Positions 52,270-62,916 of a stretch of DNA of 64,000 nucleotides are shown one piece after another. Source of the DNA: Hippopus hippopus (taxonomy: Eukaryota; Mollusca; Bivalvia; Cardiida; Cardiidae). The stretch covers positions 33,049,394 through 33,113,393 of the forward strand of contig OX328105.1 in NCBI GenBank assembly GCA_946811185.2, written 5' to 3'. The stretch's first letter is position 1. Each line of letters starts with the position of its first letter. The notes beneath the pieces are model-generated. The model had not been told where the DNA came from and did not search any database. It saw nothing but the letters and a program-made list of their open reading frames with translations. The translations under genes were made by a program, and so were the position numbers.

Positions 52270-52505
52270 TGTGTCAATTCTTTACCAAAAGAAAAAAAAA
52301 AAAAAAAATCAGACATCAAATCTCAAACCTTTGCAGACGACAAAATGGATGTGACTGAAAAATTGAAATTTGATTTTGAAGGGTAGAAAACATTGTGGAA
52401 AAAGGAGAAAATGCTGGTTACCAGCATTTTCTCCTTTTCCCACAATGTTTTCAAGAGCTTTCTTTCTCAGGGTCGTCAAAGCCGGGATAGTGTATTAAAG
52501 GGCTA
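52270..52505. repeat. HP1 element, best hairpin
   Basis: Positions 52387-52451: AAAACATTGTGGAAAAAGGA / GAAAATGCTGG facing ACCAGCATTTTCTCCTTTTC / CCACAATGTTTT, with one mismatch in a stem of 32 bp around one unpaired T. Flanks TTCTTTACCAAAAGAAAA (with poly-A) and GATAGTGTATTAAAGGG are mirror-like. Confidence 0.9.
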
Positions 52506-52696
52506 ATGTACTGCACCAGAAGCGACAAGAAAAGGCGGTGCTTTTATTTTTCTGTAGATGATGTATTAAAAGACGGCGTCTTGGTTTCCACTGAGGGACT
52601 TCTGGAAAATGTTACCAGGGAAATCAGTGCATAAGTATCTGTGTCACCGATAAATAAGACCAAAATCACATGCGCAACAGTTATAATCAGTTATAT

Positions 52697-52962
52697 ATGG
52701 GCCATGTTCCATGAAATGGAGTTTAAATGCATGTGCAAAAGGTATCGACTCCGGTCAGCCTGCGCAGAATCGAAACTTTTTGCTATCGGTCATTTTTTTT
52801 TTTTTTTTTTGCTGGTCAAAGGACCAGTCAAGCTCATGATTCAGTCGATTGTTAGACAACATTGATTTTATAGATCTATAAATATGCGGTGATATGCTTG
52901 GTATACCGGTACTGCATCGCGGAGATGCATTAAACCTCCTTTTCTCCGAGCGCCGGGAGTCA
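52697..52962 (-). mobile_element. HP2a element
   Basis: GTGCAAAAGGTATCGACTCC, GGTCAGCCTGCGCAG (one core arm deleted), TTTTTGCTATCGGTC, GTCAAAGGACCAGTCAAGCT, TGATTCAGTCGATTGTTAGA, GATGCATTAAACCTCCTTTT. Carries a T17 tract. Confidence 0.75.
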
Positions 52963-53179
52963 CTTCGCTAATTTCACATGCTAAATAAATTCTCTTAGGC
53001 ATCCTCGATTTATATATGCTATTTTTCTTTTTTGACAGCAAACATGAACAGATGTTAACTTTCCATCCCAAGCATTCTAGTCTTTGCTGGTATATGTACA
53101 TGAAAATAGCCGGTTCGCAGGCTTCTTTTTCTAATAATACGCACCTTGTAGTTGTTTTCTCTGCAGCCAGTTTATGAGA

Positions 53180-53298
53180 ACAGCTTTTTTCGGCGTAGCT
53201 GAATGTGCTGGCTTTTGACCTTTTTTTGGGGGGGGGTACTGATAACAAATGAATAAACAGAAATTTGTGATTGGTCAAAAAGGTAGACATGTTTATTG
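53180..53298 (-). repeat. REP-M copy
   Basis: The minus strand reads AATAAACATGTCTACCTTTT then TGACCAATCACAAATTTCTG, ending TTCAGCTACGCCGAAAAAAG. The frame from the shared ATG starts MSTFLTNHKFLFIHLL and stays open for 140 codons by running on into HP2a, so the length is accidental. T7G9 lies inside. Confidence 0.7.
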
Positions 53299-53534
53299 TA
53301 AGGGCCCCTGCCTATATGCCGGCAAATTTACCCAAAGATACTTCTTGTTGCAACTGACATCAGTAAAATGTTATTGGACTGATAAACTGTTCATGGTTTA
53401 TACATCATCATAGTAGTAACATATCAGCTTGCCCGCACGTTTGGCTCGTTCATGCGACATATTGTTTTAAGGGTTAAAAATAAAATATATAGATACATAA
53501 GAAAATTTCTATCAACGCCCACGCCCCTATCCTT
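53299..53534. other. Nothing recognised
   Basis: No supported feature. Confidence 0.35.
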
Positions 53535-53806
53535 TAAATGAGCTACGCTCCGGCAAAAGGGGACTTAATGCCTTTCCGTGATTTGTGTTTCCGAGCAAGT
53601 CATCACTTGATCGTGGATCCATAAAGTTGATTTTGTGTAACAACCGACTGAACCATGAGGTAAACTGATCCTTGGACTTGCAGAAAGAAAATTGACCAAA
53701 AGCAAAAGGTTTCGGCCAAGGTAAGCCTGCGCAGACTGCACAGGCTGACCTGTGTCGATACCTTTTGCAGATGCATTAAGCCCCCTTTTCCCAGAGCATA
53801 TAATAA
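53535..53806 (+). mobile_element. HP2a element, complete
   Basis: ATGAGCTACGCTCCGGCAAA, CATCACTTGATCGTGGATCC, CAACCGACTGAACCATGAGG, the core AAGCCTGCGCAGACTGCACA / GGCTGACCTGTGTCGATACC, then CATTAAGCCCCCTTTTCCCA and GAGCATA. Confidence 0.82.
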
Positions 53807-54354
53807 TTGCAAATGAGGTTACACTTTGCAGACTAAAATAGTATATGGTATGTATAGTAACAAAGGCTGCATCACTTCAGTCAATCAATCATTTCTACTG
53901 GAATGTTAAATACCACAGTCTATTGTCTGCAATCGCGGTTGAGATGGTTGGCGTTTAGCAGTTGTTGCTTGAGGCACATAATAATGTATAATGGCTGGGA
54001 CTGTCGAACGTACGACAATAAACTGTGCAATGGTGTCATATTAACATTGTCAGGTTTTCTCCTCTTTTTATCTGAATTGAAGGAAAATAATTTGCATGCT
54101 TTCCTTTGTCCAGATACTTAATGTCCACTATATTTACCAGTTGCAATGCATTCATGTGTTTCGACAATGTTGAAGAGGGCATTTAAAACATCTGGGCAAA
54201 AAATGGCAAGAGTACAAATTTTCTCCTCCCACAATGTTTTGTAAACTTTCACAGGCCAAAACCATTACACTAGCAGCATATATTTTTCCCTCAGTAAAAT
54301 CTTCCATTTATCATTTCAGTCAAATTTTTGTCGTTTGGTATAGAGTTGATATAA
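53807..54354. other. Mostly unrecognised; HP1 remnant near 54180-54255
   Basis: ATTTAAAACATCTGGGCAAA and TTTTCTCCTCCCACAATGTT are the arms of an eroded HP1. Nothing else. Confidence 0.4.
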
Positions 54355-54450
54355 CCATCTATACAATTAACCCTTGACCACAAAATTCCAAGCTTTAAGA
54401 AAGCATTTTGAAAACTTTGCAGAAAAGGGAAAAAATGCAGTGTACTGCAA
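54355..54450. repeat. HP1 remnant
   Basis: TTAACCCTTGACCACAAAAT, GAAAGCATTTTGAAAACTTT, GAAAAAATGCAGTGTACTGC: left flank and left arm, with a changed centre (TGCAGTGTACTGCA). Confidence 0.55.
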
Positions 54451-54570
54451 TTTCTGAATACATAATGGCAAAAGGACGGCTTACAAGAAAGAGTTTAAAC
54501 AAGAAATTCTTTAATGAAGACAGACGGCGAAAAGTTTTCACGCCAGTAGGTCTGCAGAGGCCTGCAGAAT

Positions 54571-54690
54571 AACCATGTCTGTATTTTTGACCAGTCGCAA
54601 TTTTCTATTTGTTCTTTTGAACATAATACCAAAAAAAAAAAATGTTGGTCAAAAGCCAGCGCATTCAGCTTCGCCGAAAAAAATCTGGAG
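54571..54690 (+). repeat. REP-M copy
   Basis: AATAACCATGTCTGTATTTT, TGACCAGTCGCAATTTTCTA, ..., GGTCAAAAGCCAGCGCATTC, AGCTTCGCCGAAAAAAATC. The frame from the shared ATG begins MSVFLTSRNFLFVLLN. Confidence 0.7.
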
Positions 54691-54789
54691 ACAGAGTACT
54701 AGTAATGAGAAGTTTCTGTTGAGGCTCAACACAAAAAAGTTACATATTTTCATGTTTTAACCTCTAAAGCGCCTTTTACGACTATAGAT

Positions 54790-54862
54790 TCCTTAGCAGC
54801 CATTGTATATCAAGATCAGACTGCAAAAAACCTGAAATCTGATCTTTGATCTAAACTTTTGT
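54790..54862. repeat. HP3 hairpin, diverged
   Basis: ATTGTATATCAAGATCAGAC / TGCAAAAAACCTGAAATCTG / ATCTTTGATCTAAAC: both arms recognisable. Confidence 0.65.
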
Positions 54863-54871
54863 CCTTCAGAA

Positions 54872-55050
54872 GACTTGCGCAAAACAGAAAATTACATAAA
54901 AACGGAAAGTGTCGTTTCGGATTAGCCTGCGCGGACTGCGCAGGCTGATCCGAGACGACGCTTTACGCAAAGTCCGAATGCCCCTTTTCGCGTGTTGCAG
55001 GCCATGATGCATTATGCATTAAGTACCCCTTTTACCAGAGTATGTCTCAC
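54872..55050 (+). mobile_element. HP2b half-element fused to an HP2a end
   Basis: AGACTTGCGCAAAACAGAAA (HP2b spacer), one hairpin GTGTCGTTTCGGATTAGCCT / CTGATCCGAGACGACGC, the outer end CTTTTCGCGTGTTGCAGGCC, then directly HP2a's right end (GCATTAAGTACCCCTTTTAC, CAGAGTATGTCTCACAT). Confidence 0.75.
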
Positions 55051-55436
55051 ATGTTTACCCATCATATTTCAGAAAAGCTTTTCCAAATTATCTGCTTCAA
55101 ATTTAAAACATGAAGAGATGATTTGATCATTTTTCCATTTAGGTTTTACCATGGCATTCGTAAAATTGATCATTCCCCCACATGCACCATCAAACCTTTT
55201 TTAACTATTTTCAACATATTTATATGCCCAAAAACAAAATAATTCAAGTTGCAAATGCATTTGGTCAATTGAATGGCTATCAAAATAATTTGTGGTGCCT
55301 ATTTGTGTAGAATGCAGTCGAGTAATTTACCACAAAATTTTTTCCATGTAATCAGTTTGGAAATAAATCGTTTTGAATAATATTCTCCGGAATCTAATTT
55401 GCAGCAGAATACTTTGAAATTGTCCATTAGCGACTT
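55051..55436. other. Nothing recognised
   Basis: No supported feature. Confidence 0.35.
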
Positions 55437-55704
55437 TGTTTATTTGTTTGTACTGGAGTTTAACGCCGTGTTAACAACTCAGGTTATATCACGGCTGTCA
55501 GTATACCTACGAATGAGTTTTTTGGCTTTCTCTCACCAGTACTGACACAACTTTCTCTCCAAGCCACCGACTACTTTTCTCACATGTATCAGAGGCAAGA
55601 AGCGAAAAATTGCGGGAAAGAAGGTTTGCCTCAACTACGTATCAAACTCGAAACCACTAGGTCACGAGACAGATACACTAACAACTGAACTACCCGGCCA
55701 GGCC
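55437..55704 (-). mobile_element. tRNA-headed SINE, full length
   Basis: The minus strand starts GGCCTGGCCGGGTAGTTCAG (A box GTAGTTCAGTTGTTAG) with a B-box-like GGTTTCGAGTTTGATACG, then GGCTTGGAGAGAAAGTTGTG, TCAGTACTGGTGAGAGAAAG and the tail GGCGTTAAACTCCAGTACAA. It matches the 62.2-kb copy over its length. No clear target duplication. Confidence 0.8.
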
Positions 55705-55839
55705 CAGTAGAAACTATGATTTACATACAGGGCAATAGAAGAAATTGTTTATTACGAGCAATTTAGCCGTAAGCCACAATATTTTCATCGTGGTCAGCCC
55801 CAAGGCAGGTAACCACTCAGAAAAACAGTGTTTAATCCT
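55705..55839. other. Nothing recognised
   Basis: GCAATTTAGCCGTAAGCCAC may be HP1-derived; not callable. Confidence 0.3.
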
Positions 55840-56035
55840 TTCCTAAATGACAAACTTTAAACTCTTCCAAATCAAAAACATCTGATGAGAACAAATAAAA
55901 TGTGTCTCGATGGTGGGAATTGTCGTTGAAAGGATGGAAAACATTGTTGGAAAAAGAGAAAATGTTAGTGGTTTCAAAAGCCTTCCTACACAGGATCACT
56001 GGATTGTTACAACTCAGAATTGTTTGGTAAAGGGA
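55840..56035. repeat. HP1 element, hairpin right arm lost
   Basis: TCCTTTCCTAAATGACAAAC, AAAACATTGTTGGAAAAAGA, GAAAATGTTAG, then GTTTCAAAAGCCTTCC and AGAATTGTTTGGTAAAGGG. Confidence 0.6.
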
Positions 56036-56304
56036 TAAATCATCACCTCCTCATGGTATATGTTTTCCTTTGTCCACGATATTTCCACATGGGTATTAAA
56101 CCATCGCCATTCATGCCACTAATGGTAAAGGCTTTACATATCCCAGCAGCTGTATAAGGTCTGTACAAGGGGAGAAACTGTTGCAAAACAATGTTCTTCA
56201 ACAGTTTAAGTAAAGGTAGAGTTGCTTCCCTTCACTTGTTGATCATATGATGTGAATTGCATTCAAATCATCGTACTAGCTGACATACATGCACTTTTAT
56301 TATA
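56036..56304. other. Nothing recognised
   Basis: No supported feature. Confidence 0.3.
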
Positions 56305-56535
56305 TTCAACCCTTTACCAAACAATCCCAAGTATAACTGATCCTGTAGCAAAATGCTTTTGAAAGCATTTTGTGAAAAGGAGAAAACACTGGTAACCAGC
56401 ATTTTCTCCTTTTCCTGCAATGTTTTCCATCCTATCAGAGAACTTCAGCATGTTTGCATCATTTTTTAATTTGTCATCTGTAGATGTTTTGAATATGGAT
56501 GCTTCCAAAACTTGTCATTTGAGAAAGGGTTGAGC
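56305..56535. repeat. HP1 element, complete with mirrored ends
   Basis: AACCCTTTACCAAACAATCC at the left faces ACTTGTCATTTGAGAAAGGG at the right. The hairpin GTGAAAAGGAGAAAACACTG / GTAACCAGCATTTTCTCCTT lies in the middle. At about 230 bp it gives the approximate full length of the HP1 element. Confidence 0.85.
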
Positions 56536-56596
56536 AATAATATTTAACTGAACAAAACTAAACTTTGCCATTATATTAAACAATAATCAAAACGTG

Positions 56597-56826
56597 TCAT
56601 GCTCTGTGAAAAGTGGGCTTCATTGGTCTGCAAAAAGTATCGACTCGGGTCAGCCTGCGCAGTCCGCGTAGGCTGACCTGGACCGAAACATTTTGCTATA
56701 GGACAATTTTATGCATGTCCGAGGATCAGTTTACCTCATGATTCAGTCGGTTGTTAGACAGATGGAGTTCATGGAATGCATCACGGCGATGCATTAAGCT
56801 CCCTTTTCCCATAGCACAGATCATAT
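56597..56826 (-). mobile_element. HP2a element
   Basis: CATGCTCTGTGAAAAGTGGG, AAGTATCGACTCGGGTCAGC, CTGCGCAGTCCGCGTAGGCT, TGCATGTCCGAGGATCAGTT, TGATTCAGTCGGTTGTTAGA, GATGCATTAAGCTCCCTTTT, CCCATAGCACAGATCATAT. Internally shortened. Confidence 0.8.
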
Positions 56827-58699
56827 CTATGCTGTCTAACAGCAGCAGTTACAAAACAAAAAAATGTAAACTCCACTAACTCCTTATCAAATGACAAAAT
56901 TTAAAATTTGTCCGAGTTAACCAAACGACAGACGATAGATCGCTCCTCCCACTGATGTCACGTGCTCCGCGAATCAAGATTCCAGGACAAACAACCTAGA
57001 CACTAAGGCTTAGCTAGAAGATATATGCAACTTACCGGGAGATGTTTCTACCATAAAATAATTATTCTAGATAACATAAGCATGAGAACAATTTAAGAAA
57101 AGGCACTTACATCTTTTGCATTAGGTTTATCAGAGTTATGGAATGTGAAAATTGAAATAGAGGCTGGTATATCTAGAAGTCAGTTGAAAAACGCAGTCTT
57201 ACAACTCTTACATTTGATAATGTAATACATTTAACTCGTACTCCTAAACATGTCCTAAAATCATTGGTCTGCTAATACAATTCATCTGTTACCTGGACAA
57301 AAATAAGTTTTTTTTTTTCAGAGTTCAAATCTCCCTTACACAGATTTCTCATTATTTAGTCCGCAGTATGTTCCTCATTAATTTAACCAGAATCGCAAGC
57401 TTTAAAATTACCAAGCGATATATACATGTATTTAGCAGTGTAAAATGATTTCCCGATGTTTGACTTGACATTGGAAGATCTTTACAAAAACAAATGGTAG
57501 GTAACCAAGTTTTGTTTTTTTTTCAGTTCGAGAGAAAAACCCGAGGAGAAGAATAAAACGAATAAAAACATAAGCGTACTTCTATGCATTCGCCTCTGTA
57601 TACCATTCTGTAAGAGTAATAGAAAATGATATTAAGTTGACTTACGCATTGAACATGTATAATCCAAATTCCAATTACTAATAATCAAAGACGGTCACGA
57701 GAGTCAGACTAATTATATGACACGTTCTTTACAAGTAGGATAGTAACGGACGCCTGTGGCGTGGCATACCGATATCAAAGAAATACCTCATAAACCGTTG
57801 CTCCACTTTTTGCGTAAAAGTTAGCAACAAGTGCAACACATCTTGTCCTAAAAGGAAGAAAGCTTGATTGGTTTCCCTTTCATTTTCGATAAATAGAAAA
57901 AAAGTTTAAGTGAGATTAAATAAAAGATTGTAAACAAAGGGGGGAGGTAGTATTACACAGGGTGGCATATCGTCTTTAACGGGCTTTATGTTTACATTGA
58001 TAAAAAGGTTAAAATACAGAGACCAATGAGAACAACGTTTTTAATGTTTTACTAATGCACGAAGATGAAAGCGAGAAAAGTTTTTACTATATCATAGTAA
58101 ATACACTCTAATGATTTTCAACCCAAAATGAGATATAAGCAGATATTTGTTTCAATTTTATGTCTAGTTACTGTTTTTCTGTGTTTTTTCGTAATGCATT
58201 TTTTCCCCTTGAAAATCACCTCTAAAGTCATACAATACGAACATAAACACATCTGAAATGCTTCGTCTGCAAATGTCTATATTTTATGAATGTAAATCAC
58301 GTGACAAAACAAATATCTCTAAGGCCAAGTATATCTTTACAAATAGGTTTTGGTCCCACGGTCCTTAACTGATATTTGCTTTCTCCATTTTAATTTAAGC
58401 CCAACTCATGAAAGATTAGAAGAACAAATAAACAATATTCTTATGTTGCACTTCAGAAAGCTTAACAAGAATTTGTGGAGAAGAAAATGCCAATTAAAAG
58501 GGCTGCTAAAAATTTAATGTACCTCGCACCACTTTCAGGTACCGGTTACCAGGAAAGGTACATCCTTATACTGTAACCACTGGTAAACCACCTTTATTGA
58601 CCTACTGGAACGAGTGGATCACATAAAAATAATGACAGCTCTTGCAGTTATTTATTTCAAAACATTCCTGAGAAAAAAATAATAACATTAATATGTTGG
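56827..58699. other. Nothing recognised (1.9 kb)
   Basis: The longest stretch in the window free of the dispersed families. No long frame, RNA gene or repeat is recognisable. It lies upstream of the promoter-like region. Confidence 0.4.
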
Positions 58700-59099
58700 C
58701 CTTATTTTTCGACACTTAGGAGAATTTGTTGCGTCACTCCAGGGGGCGGAGTTAGGCACACAAAAAATGGCGGTTGTTTGTTGACATGCAGTTAATATTT
58801 ATCAAGTTTTGGAAGTTAAATATTTGATGCAGACTGGCGGAAATAGAACACATTTGACTTGTGCAATTATTTTTCCTTTTGTGTATCATCTATTTATAGT
58901 TCTGTTCCCAGATAAAGCTTAAAGGGACGCAGTTTGGGCATCCGAGGATACATAGCCTAATAGCGAGCAGCGCACAAGAGGCGTCGCGAAGCGACGCCTC
59001 GCGTAAGCGAGAGCTTATTGGTAGAGATTCTGGAAAAAATGATACCTGTTGACATAGAAAAACTGTCTGGACCGGAAGTACATTTTTACAATTTCAAAC
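58700..59099 (+). promoter_or_regulatory. Promoter-like, CpG-containing region
   Basis: A GC-box-like GGGGGCGGAG (58742-58751) precedes CAAAAAATGGCGG. A GAGGCGTCGC/GCGACGCCTC hairpin lies at 58978-59000, followed by CTCGCGTAAGCGAG. An ETS-type ACCGGAAGT (59071-59079) leads into AAACATGGCGGACGGAAGTG with a CRE-like TGACGTAA at 59114-59121. These motif types cluster at animal housekeeping starts. By eye only. Confidence 0.4.
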
Positions 59100-59339
59100 A
59101 TGGCGGACGGAAGTGACGTAAAAGACTGGTACAAAGAGCGGTTATTTCCTTCGAGTTTCGATACCATTGAAAATCACCTGATTTGAAACAGTAATCCAGT
59201 CTACAAACGAGACCCTCGCGAGATCTTGTCAAAAACGAAGGAACTCGGGCTTTTCCGTATCTGTCCAAGGTACGGAATTTTCCGAATACAGAAATACCCG
59301 TTACGAGAAATAATGAATCAGCTGAACCATAAAGCGTGA
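59100..59339 (+). CDS. Candidate first exon, one in-frame TGA
   Basis: ATG in the context AAACATGGCGG opens a 28-residue frame (MADGSDVKDWYKERLFPSSF, DTIENHLI) ended by TGA at 59184-59186. The same frame then stays open for 50 codons (NSNPVYKRDPREILSKTKEL, GLFRICPRYGIFRIQKYPLR...) to the TGA at 59337. CpG density is far above the surroundings and residue composition is protein-like (K/R/E with spaced hydrophobics). A donor-like CCAAG|GTACGG lies at 59268. Possible readings are a short upstream frame, a gene start with a disabling or polymorphic TGA, or stop-codon recoding (no evidence seen). I do not recognise the protein. Confidence 0.35.
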
Positions 59340-60227
59340 GCCAGTCGATCTTTTTTTCAAAGTTTTTTCGCGCCCTTGCCGATAAAATACTTCGTTCATA
59401 TTACATTATGACGATTTCGGAAATTTTTAAAGAAAGTTTTATTCTGTATAGAAGGCGAAGAATCTGGGGCAGTATTTAACTCGTCCCTAGATCAACTTGG
59501 CCCGAGCAAACTTGTACTGGTACTGTACAGTAGTGTTTATCTTTGTAGATCTAGATATTTGACGGATTGTTTGGCATGTCATTTATTCTCAACGAATTTA
59601 ACAAAAGTCGATTCTGATCTAGATCTAGATTTAGAGGTAGATTTCTTTTTCCTTTTTGTTTTTATTAAGAGCAAAAGGGTATATTCGACCAAATTACAGC
59701 AGGGAATTTTTTTTTCCTTCAAGAGAGGGATTTCGCTTCCTTTTTGTAATGTTGGTAGATCTATGTTTCCGTCTTTCTGTCGAGAATTAGCAAATTATGC
59801 TGATTGTAAATCCTATAAAACCCAGTAAAGTTTGATTTTTTACGACTTGCTGTTTTTAATCTGTATTTCATTTTGGTTGCAAAGAATATCAAGTTTTGTT
59901 CAGCCTGTAGTCTAGTTGAATTCACATATTTTTCTAAAATAGGCTCTACTCTGTTGGACTGGTGGAAATTCTCAGATGTTATTGCTAAAACACTCTTAAA
60001 TTTAGGGCAGCTGTCTACAGGCTGAAAAAGTTTTCCCCCAGCCTATTCTGCACTGTATTTTGGTTATAGCTGCGTAAAACTAGATTTTGAGCAAAAAAAA
60101 AAAAAAAATGTTCAAGGTGTTTTCTTAAATAGCAGCTAGTTGGTCAGATACATCACCAGGAAATGACTGTGCAGTCTCACTGTGACCAATGTGAGGAAAA
60201 AAAGGCACCACCAAAATTTTTAGCACC
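59340..60227. other. Nothing recognised
   Basis: GATCTAGATCTAGAT repeat near 59616-59630 and A15 near 60093-60108. An 89-codon frame (59559-59828) has no motif. Confidence 0.4.
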
Positions 60228-60298
60228 ATGGCTCGAACTCATTCCCTGTAAAATGATTACCAAGGAAATCTCAATCAACTGAACTAATCCTAATCATC
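60228..60298 (-). repeat. tRNA-like SINE head remnant
   Basis: The minus strand reads GGATTAGTTCAGTTGATTGA (A box) and AATGAGTTCGAGCCATGG (B box). No acceptor pairing. Confidence 0.5.
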
Positions 60299-61814
60299 CA
60301 GTCTATGGTATCTGTCAGCCATGCAAAAATGTATTTAGAACTACCCTGTCACAAGATGTGTCAACAGCTAAGACATTAAAAAAATATGAAAAGAAATAAA
60401 CAGGGATATTCCGTTATGTATTTTCTCTTGAAATGATATCTTGGTCTAAACCCCTTTTTTGCAGAATAATGTTGTGTGTTAGTTTTTGAAAAAGATATTT
60501 TTAACTTCCCAAAACAAAATCTGGTGTAATGCCTTTTTAACACTGCTGTTTTACTTAGGCTTTCAACAAATCTAATTTTATTACATCCTAGCAAAACCAT
60601 TAGCTGCACAAACATAAAAAAGAACCTATATGATAAACTGATTATTAAGAACAGATTTTTGGTAAAGTATAGACAAGGGCTTGAAAGTCATTGAAATATT
60701 TTTCTGCATATTTGTTTTTTGTAGGTGACTGTATTGTATCCCTGGGGTGGTCTGCATCTATATGCTTAAGGTGAAGGGTTTGTTATCAGGAAATCCTATG
60801 TCAACCCCTGATTGCACTGTCAGTGATGTGGGAGTACCTTTGAGCAAGGCACCATAAACACAGGCTAGCGCTTGTTGAAACTTTCAAAAAGAAGATATAA
60901 TCGATAACAATAAGTAAGCTGAAGTGCTGTGAAAAGTAACATAAAACTCTACTCAAATAAATATTTATAAACTTAAATCTCTGAAACTTCTCAGTCTTTG
61001 CTTTTTTCCTTGATCCATGCAAGTAAACTGTATATGTTGTTCATAACTTTAACTAAGAAATACTACGTTATCAAACTATGACTAGAAAGTCATGATTTCA
61101 TTTCAAATACCAATGTCAGATAACGATTAAAAAAAAAAAGGACCAGAATTTTTAATCAGCTTCTTTTGGCCCTAATTTTTTTGAAACTAGGATTGATTGG
61201 TTGGTGTTCTACTCTCCTTTTAAAGCATTTCAACTCAGTTTTTAATCTATTTTCATTGGTTTTACAAGAAGTCTATGCTTGGGATGCAACTTGCATTGCC
61301 TAAAGACACTCCCATAAAAGTAAAACATCATCTGGGATGAGGATCAAAACTAGGAGAGGAATTAACAGAAGTTATTCATAGCTTGTTTTCCAATCCTATC
61401 TGTCAACCCTTGTAACTTGTTATACCATGTATCATTTTCTTTATTTTACGTTTATTTGTACCAGCTTCAATAAATAAAGTTTAAACTAAACCTAGGACCT
61501 TATTACTCATTCAAGCACTTAGCCACCAAAGACAACTTGAAACTCTTTGGTTGGTGCCATTTGGACCAGAACCTGTAAGTGTTTATAAAACTTTTTAAGT
61601 TGTACTTTGATTTTGTCTAATTTTGTAAACCCCTGATAGTAAAAAGATGAAAATATTTTGATAAACTATTTGCTTTGATAATCGAAGGTTGTAACAAATT
61701 CATAGCCCTAGAAATCAATACGGCAATATTACTTCAAGTACAGATAATTCTATCAGTCCATTGGTCAGTCTGTTTGTCTGCCCATCCACTCTGTCAAACA
61801 GGTCCAATGATAAA
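60299..61814. other. Nothing firmly recognised
   Basis: A good acceptor-like TTTGTTTTTTGTAG at 60711-60724 precedes a short candidate segment, but frames are not informative. TTCAATAAATAAAGTTTAAA (61468-61487) resembles a retroelement or transcript 3' end. Not called. Confidence 0.3.
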
Positions 61815-61935
61815 TTAACTTTTTACCAAACTGTTATAGTTCACATAAAGGTTTGTGTCCTTGAACTCAAAGGATAGACAATATTGTGAAAAAGGAAGAA
61901 AATGTTAGTAACCAGCATTTCTGATCAGAACTACC
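61815..61935. repeat. HP1 left half
   Basis: CTTTTTACCAAACTGTTATA, GACAATATTGTGAAAAAGGA, AGAAAATGTTAGTAACCAGC, then similarity ends. Confidence 0.6.
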
Positions 61936-62206
61936 AAAAGATTTTACGTGATGAAGGGGCTTTTTTTAGAGCTTTGTTATCAAAATTAATTTTTCTTTTT
62001 TCAAGGATAAATACAACAAAAGACACTGGACTGTTAAATGCAAGAAAAAGGTGCAACTTTGGTGTTCAAATAATGGATATGCTGTTTACTTTTATGCTAT
62101 CAAATATGATATCATCATACTAATTTGAATACGATCTCCTACAACAGATGTGCATTATTGCTCGGTTCACATTCTTATATACCTTTGTGTAATTCTAGAA
62201 TGAAAC
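61936..62206. other. Nothing recognised
   Basis: No supported feature. Confidence 0.3.
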
Positions 62207-62475
62207 CTGCCTGGCTGAGTTACTTAGTGGATACCTTATCCGCCTTGTGACCTGGTGGTTGTGGCTTTGATAACCGGTTTGGGCAATCTGTCTTTCCAGT
62301 GATATTTTGCTGCGTCTCACCTCTGATGTATATGAGAAAAAGCTGCCAGTGGCATGGAAAGAAAGTTGTGCCAGTACTGTTGTGAGAATTAAAGACAGGA
62401 AACATGTGCGTAGGTGCACTAGCTGTCATGAATGACCTAAACTGTTAAAATGGCATTAAACTCCAATACAAACAA
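62207..62475 (+). mobile_element. tRNA-headed SINE, full length
   Basis: GCCTGGCTGAGTTACTTAGT (A box region), GGTGGTTGTGGCTTTGATAA (weakened B box), then GGAAAGAAAGTTGTGCCAGT, GACAGGAAACATGTGCG, GAATGACCTAAACTGTTAAA and ATGGCATTAAACTCCAATAC with a CAAA tail. Co-linear with 55.4 kb (minus) and, from the B box on, with 10.5 kb. Confidence 0.85.
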
Positions 62476-62916
62476 ATGGCACTAAACCTAAAAAATTCTT
62501 GTTTTTTTGGGGGAGGGGGGTCTTTTTCTTTACATTTATCTTCTTTCTCGGCGGATTGTCAGTAAATGCTTTGCTGACATCAATTATTTTATAACTTCGT
62601 GAGATTATGAAAATCTGAAATAGATCTAGATCAACCCCCTATAATTTGTAGGCATTTGATCCGGAGATTTACTTCCATTAAAGTAGCAAAAACTTGAAGC
62701 GCTGCACGCCTTTAGGCTTTGCCTATAGCCTCGAGTGTCCGTATTCCGTGATGATAAGGAAACAGCATGATAAAATTAAGAATTAAGACAAGAACATGGG
62801 CTAGAAATTACTTGCCTTCATAAAAAAATCATTTCTGATCAGTTTCATGAAAAAAATATAACTTAGACATCAATTTCCATGTTCAATGTCCATCCAAAAT
62901 TGATCATCGAATGTAA
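62476..62916. other. Nothing recognised; possible 5' part of the LINE
   Basis: A T/G tract at 62498-62520 and AT-rich sequence. Frames upstream of 62917 are broken and I cannot assign them to the LINE. Confidence 0.35.

Noticed and set aside
52868..53290. 140-codon minus-strand protein
   Set aside because: It joins REP-M, ordinary sequence and an HP2a element in one accidental frame.
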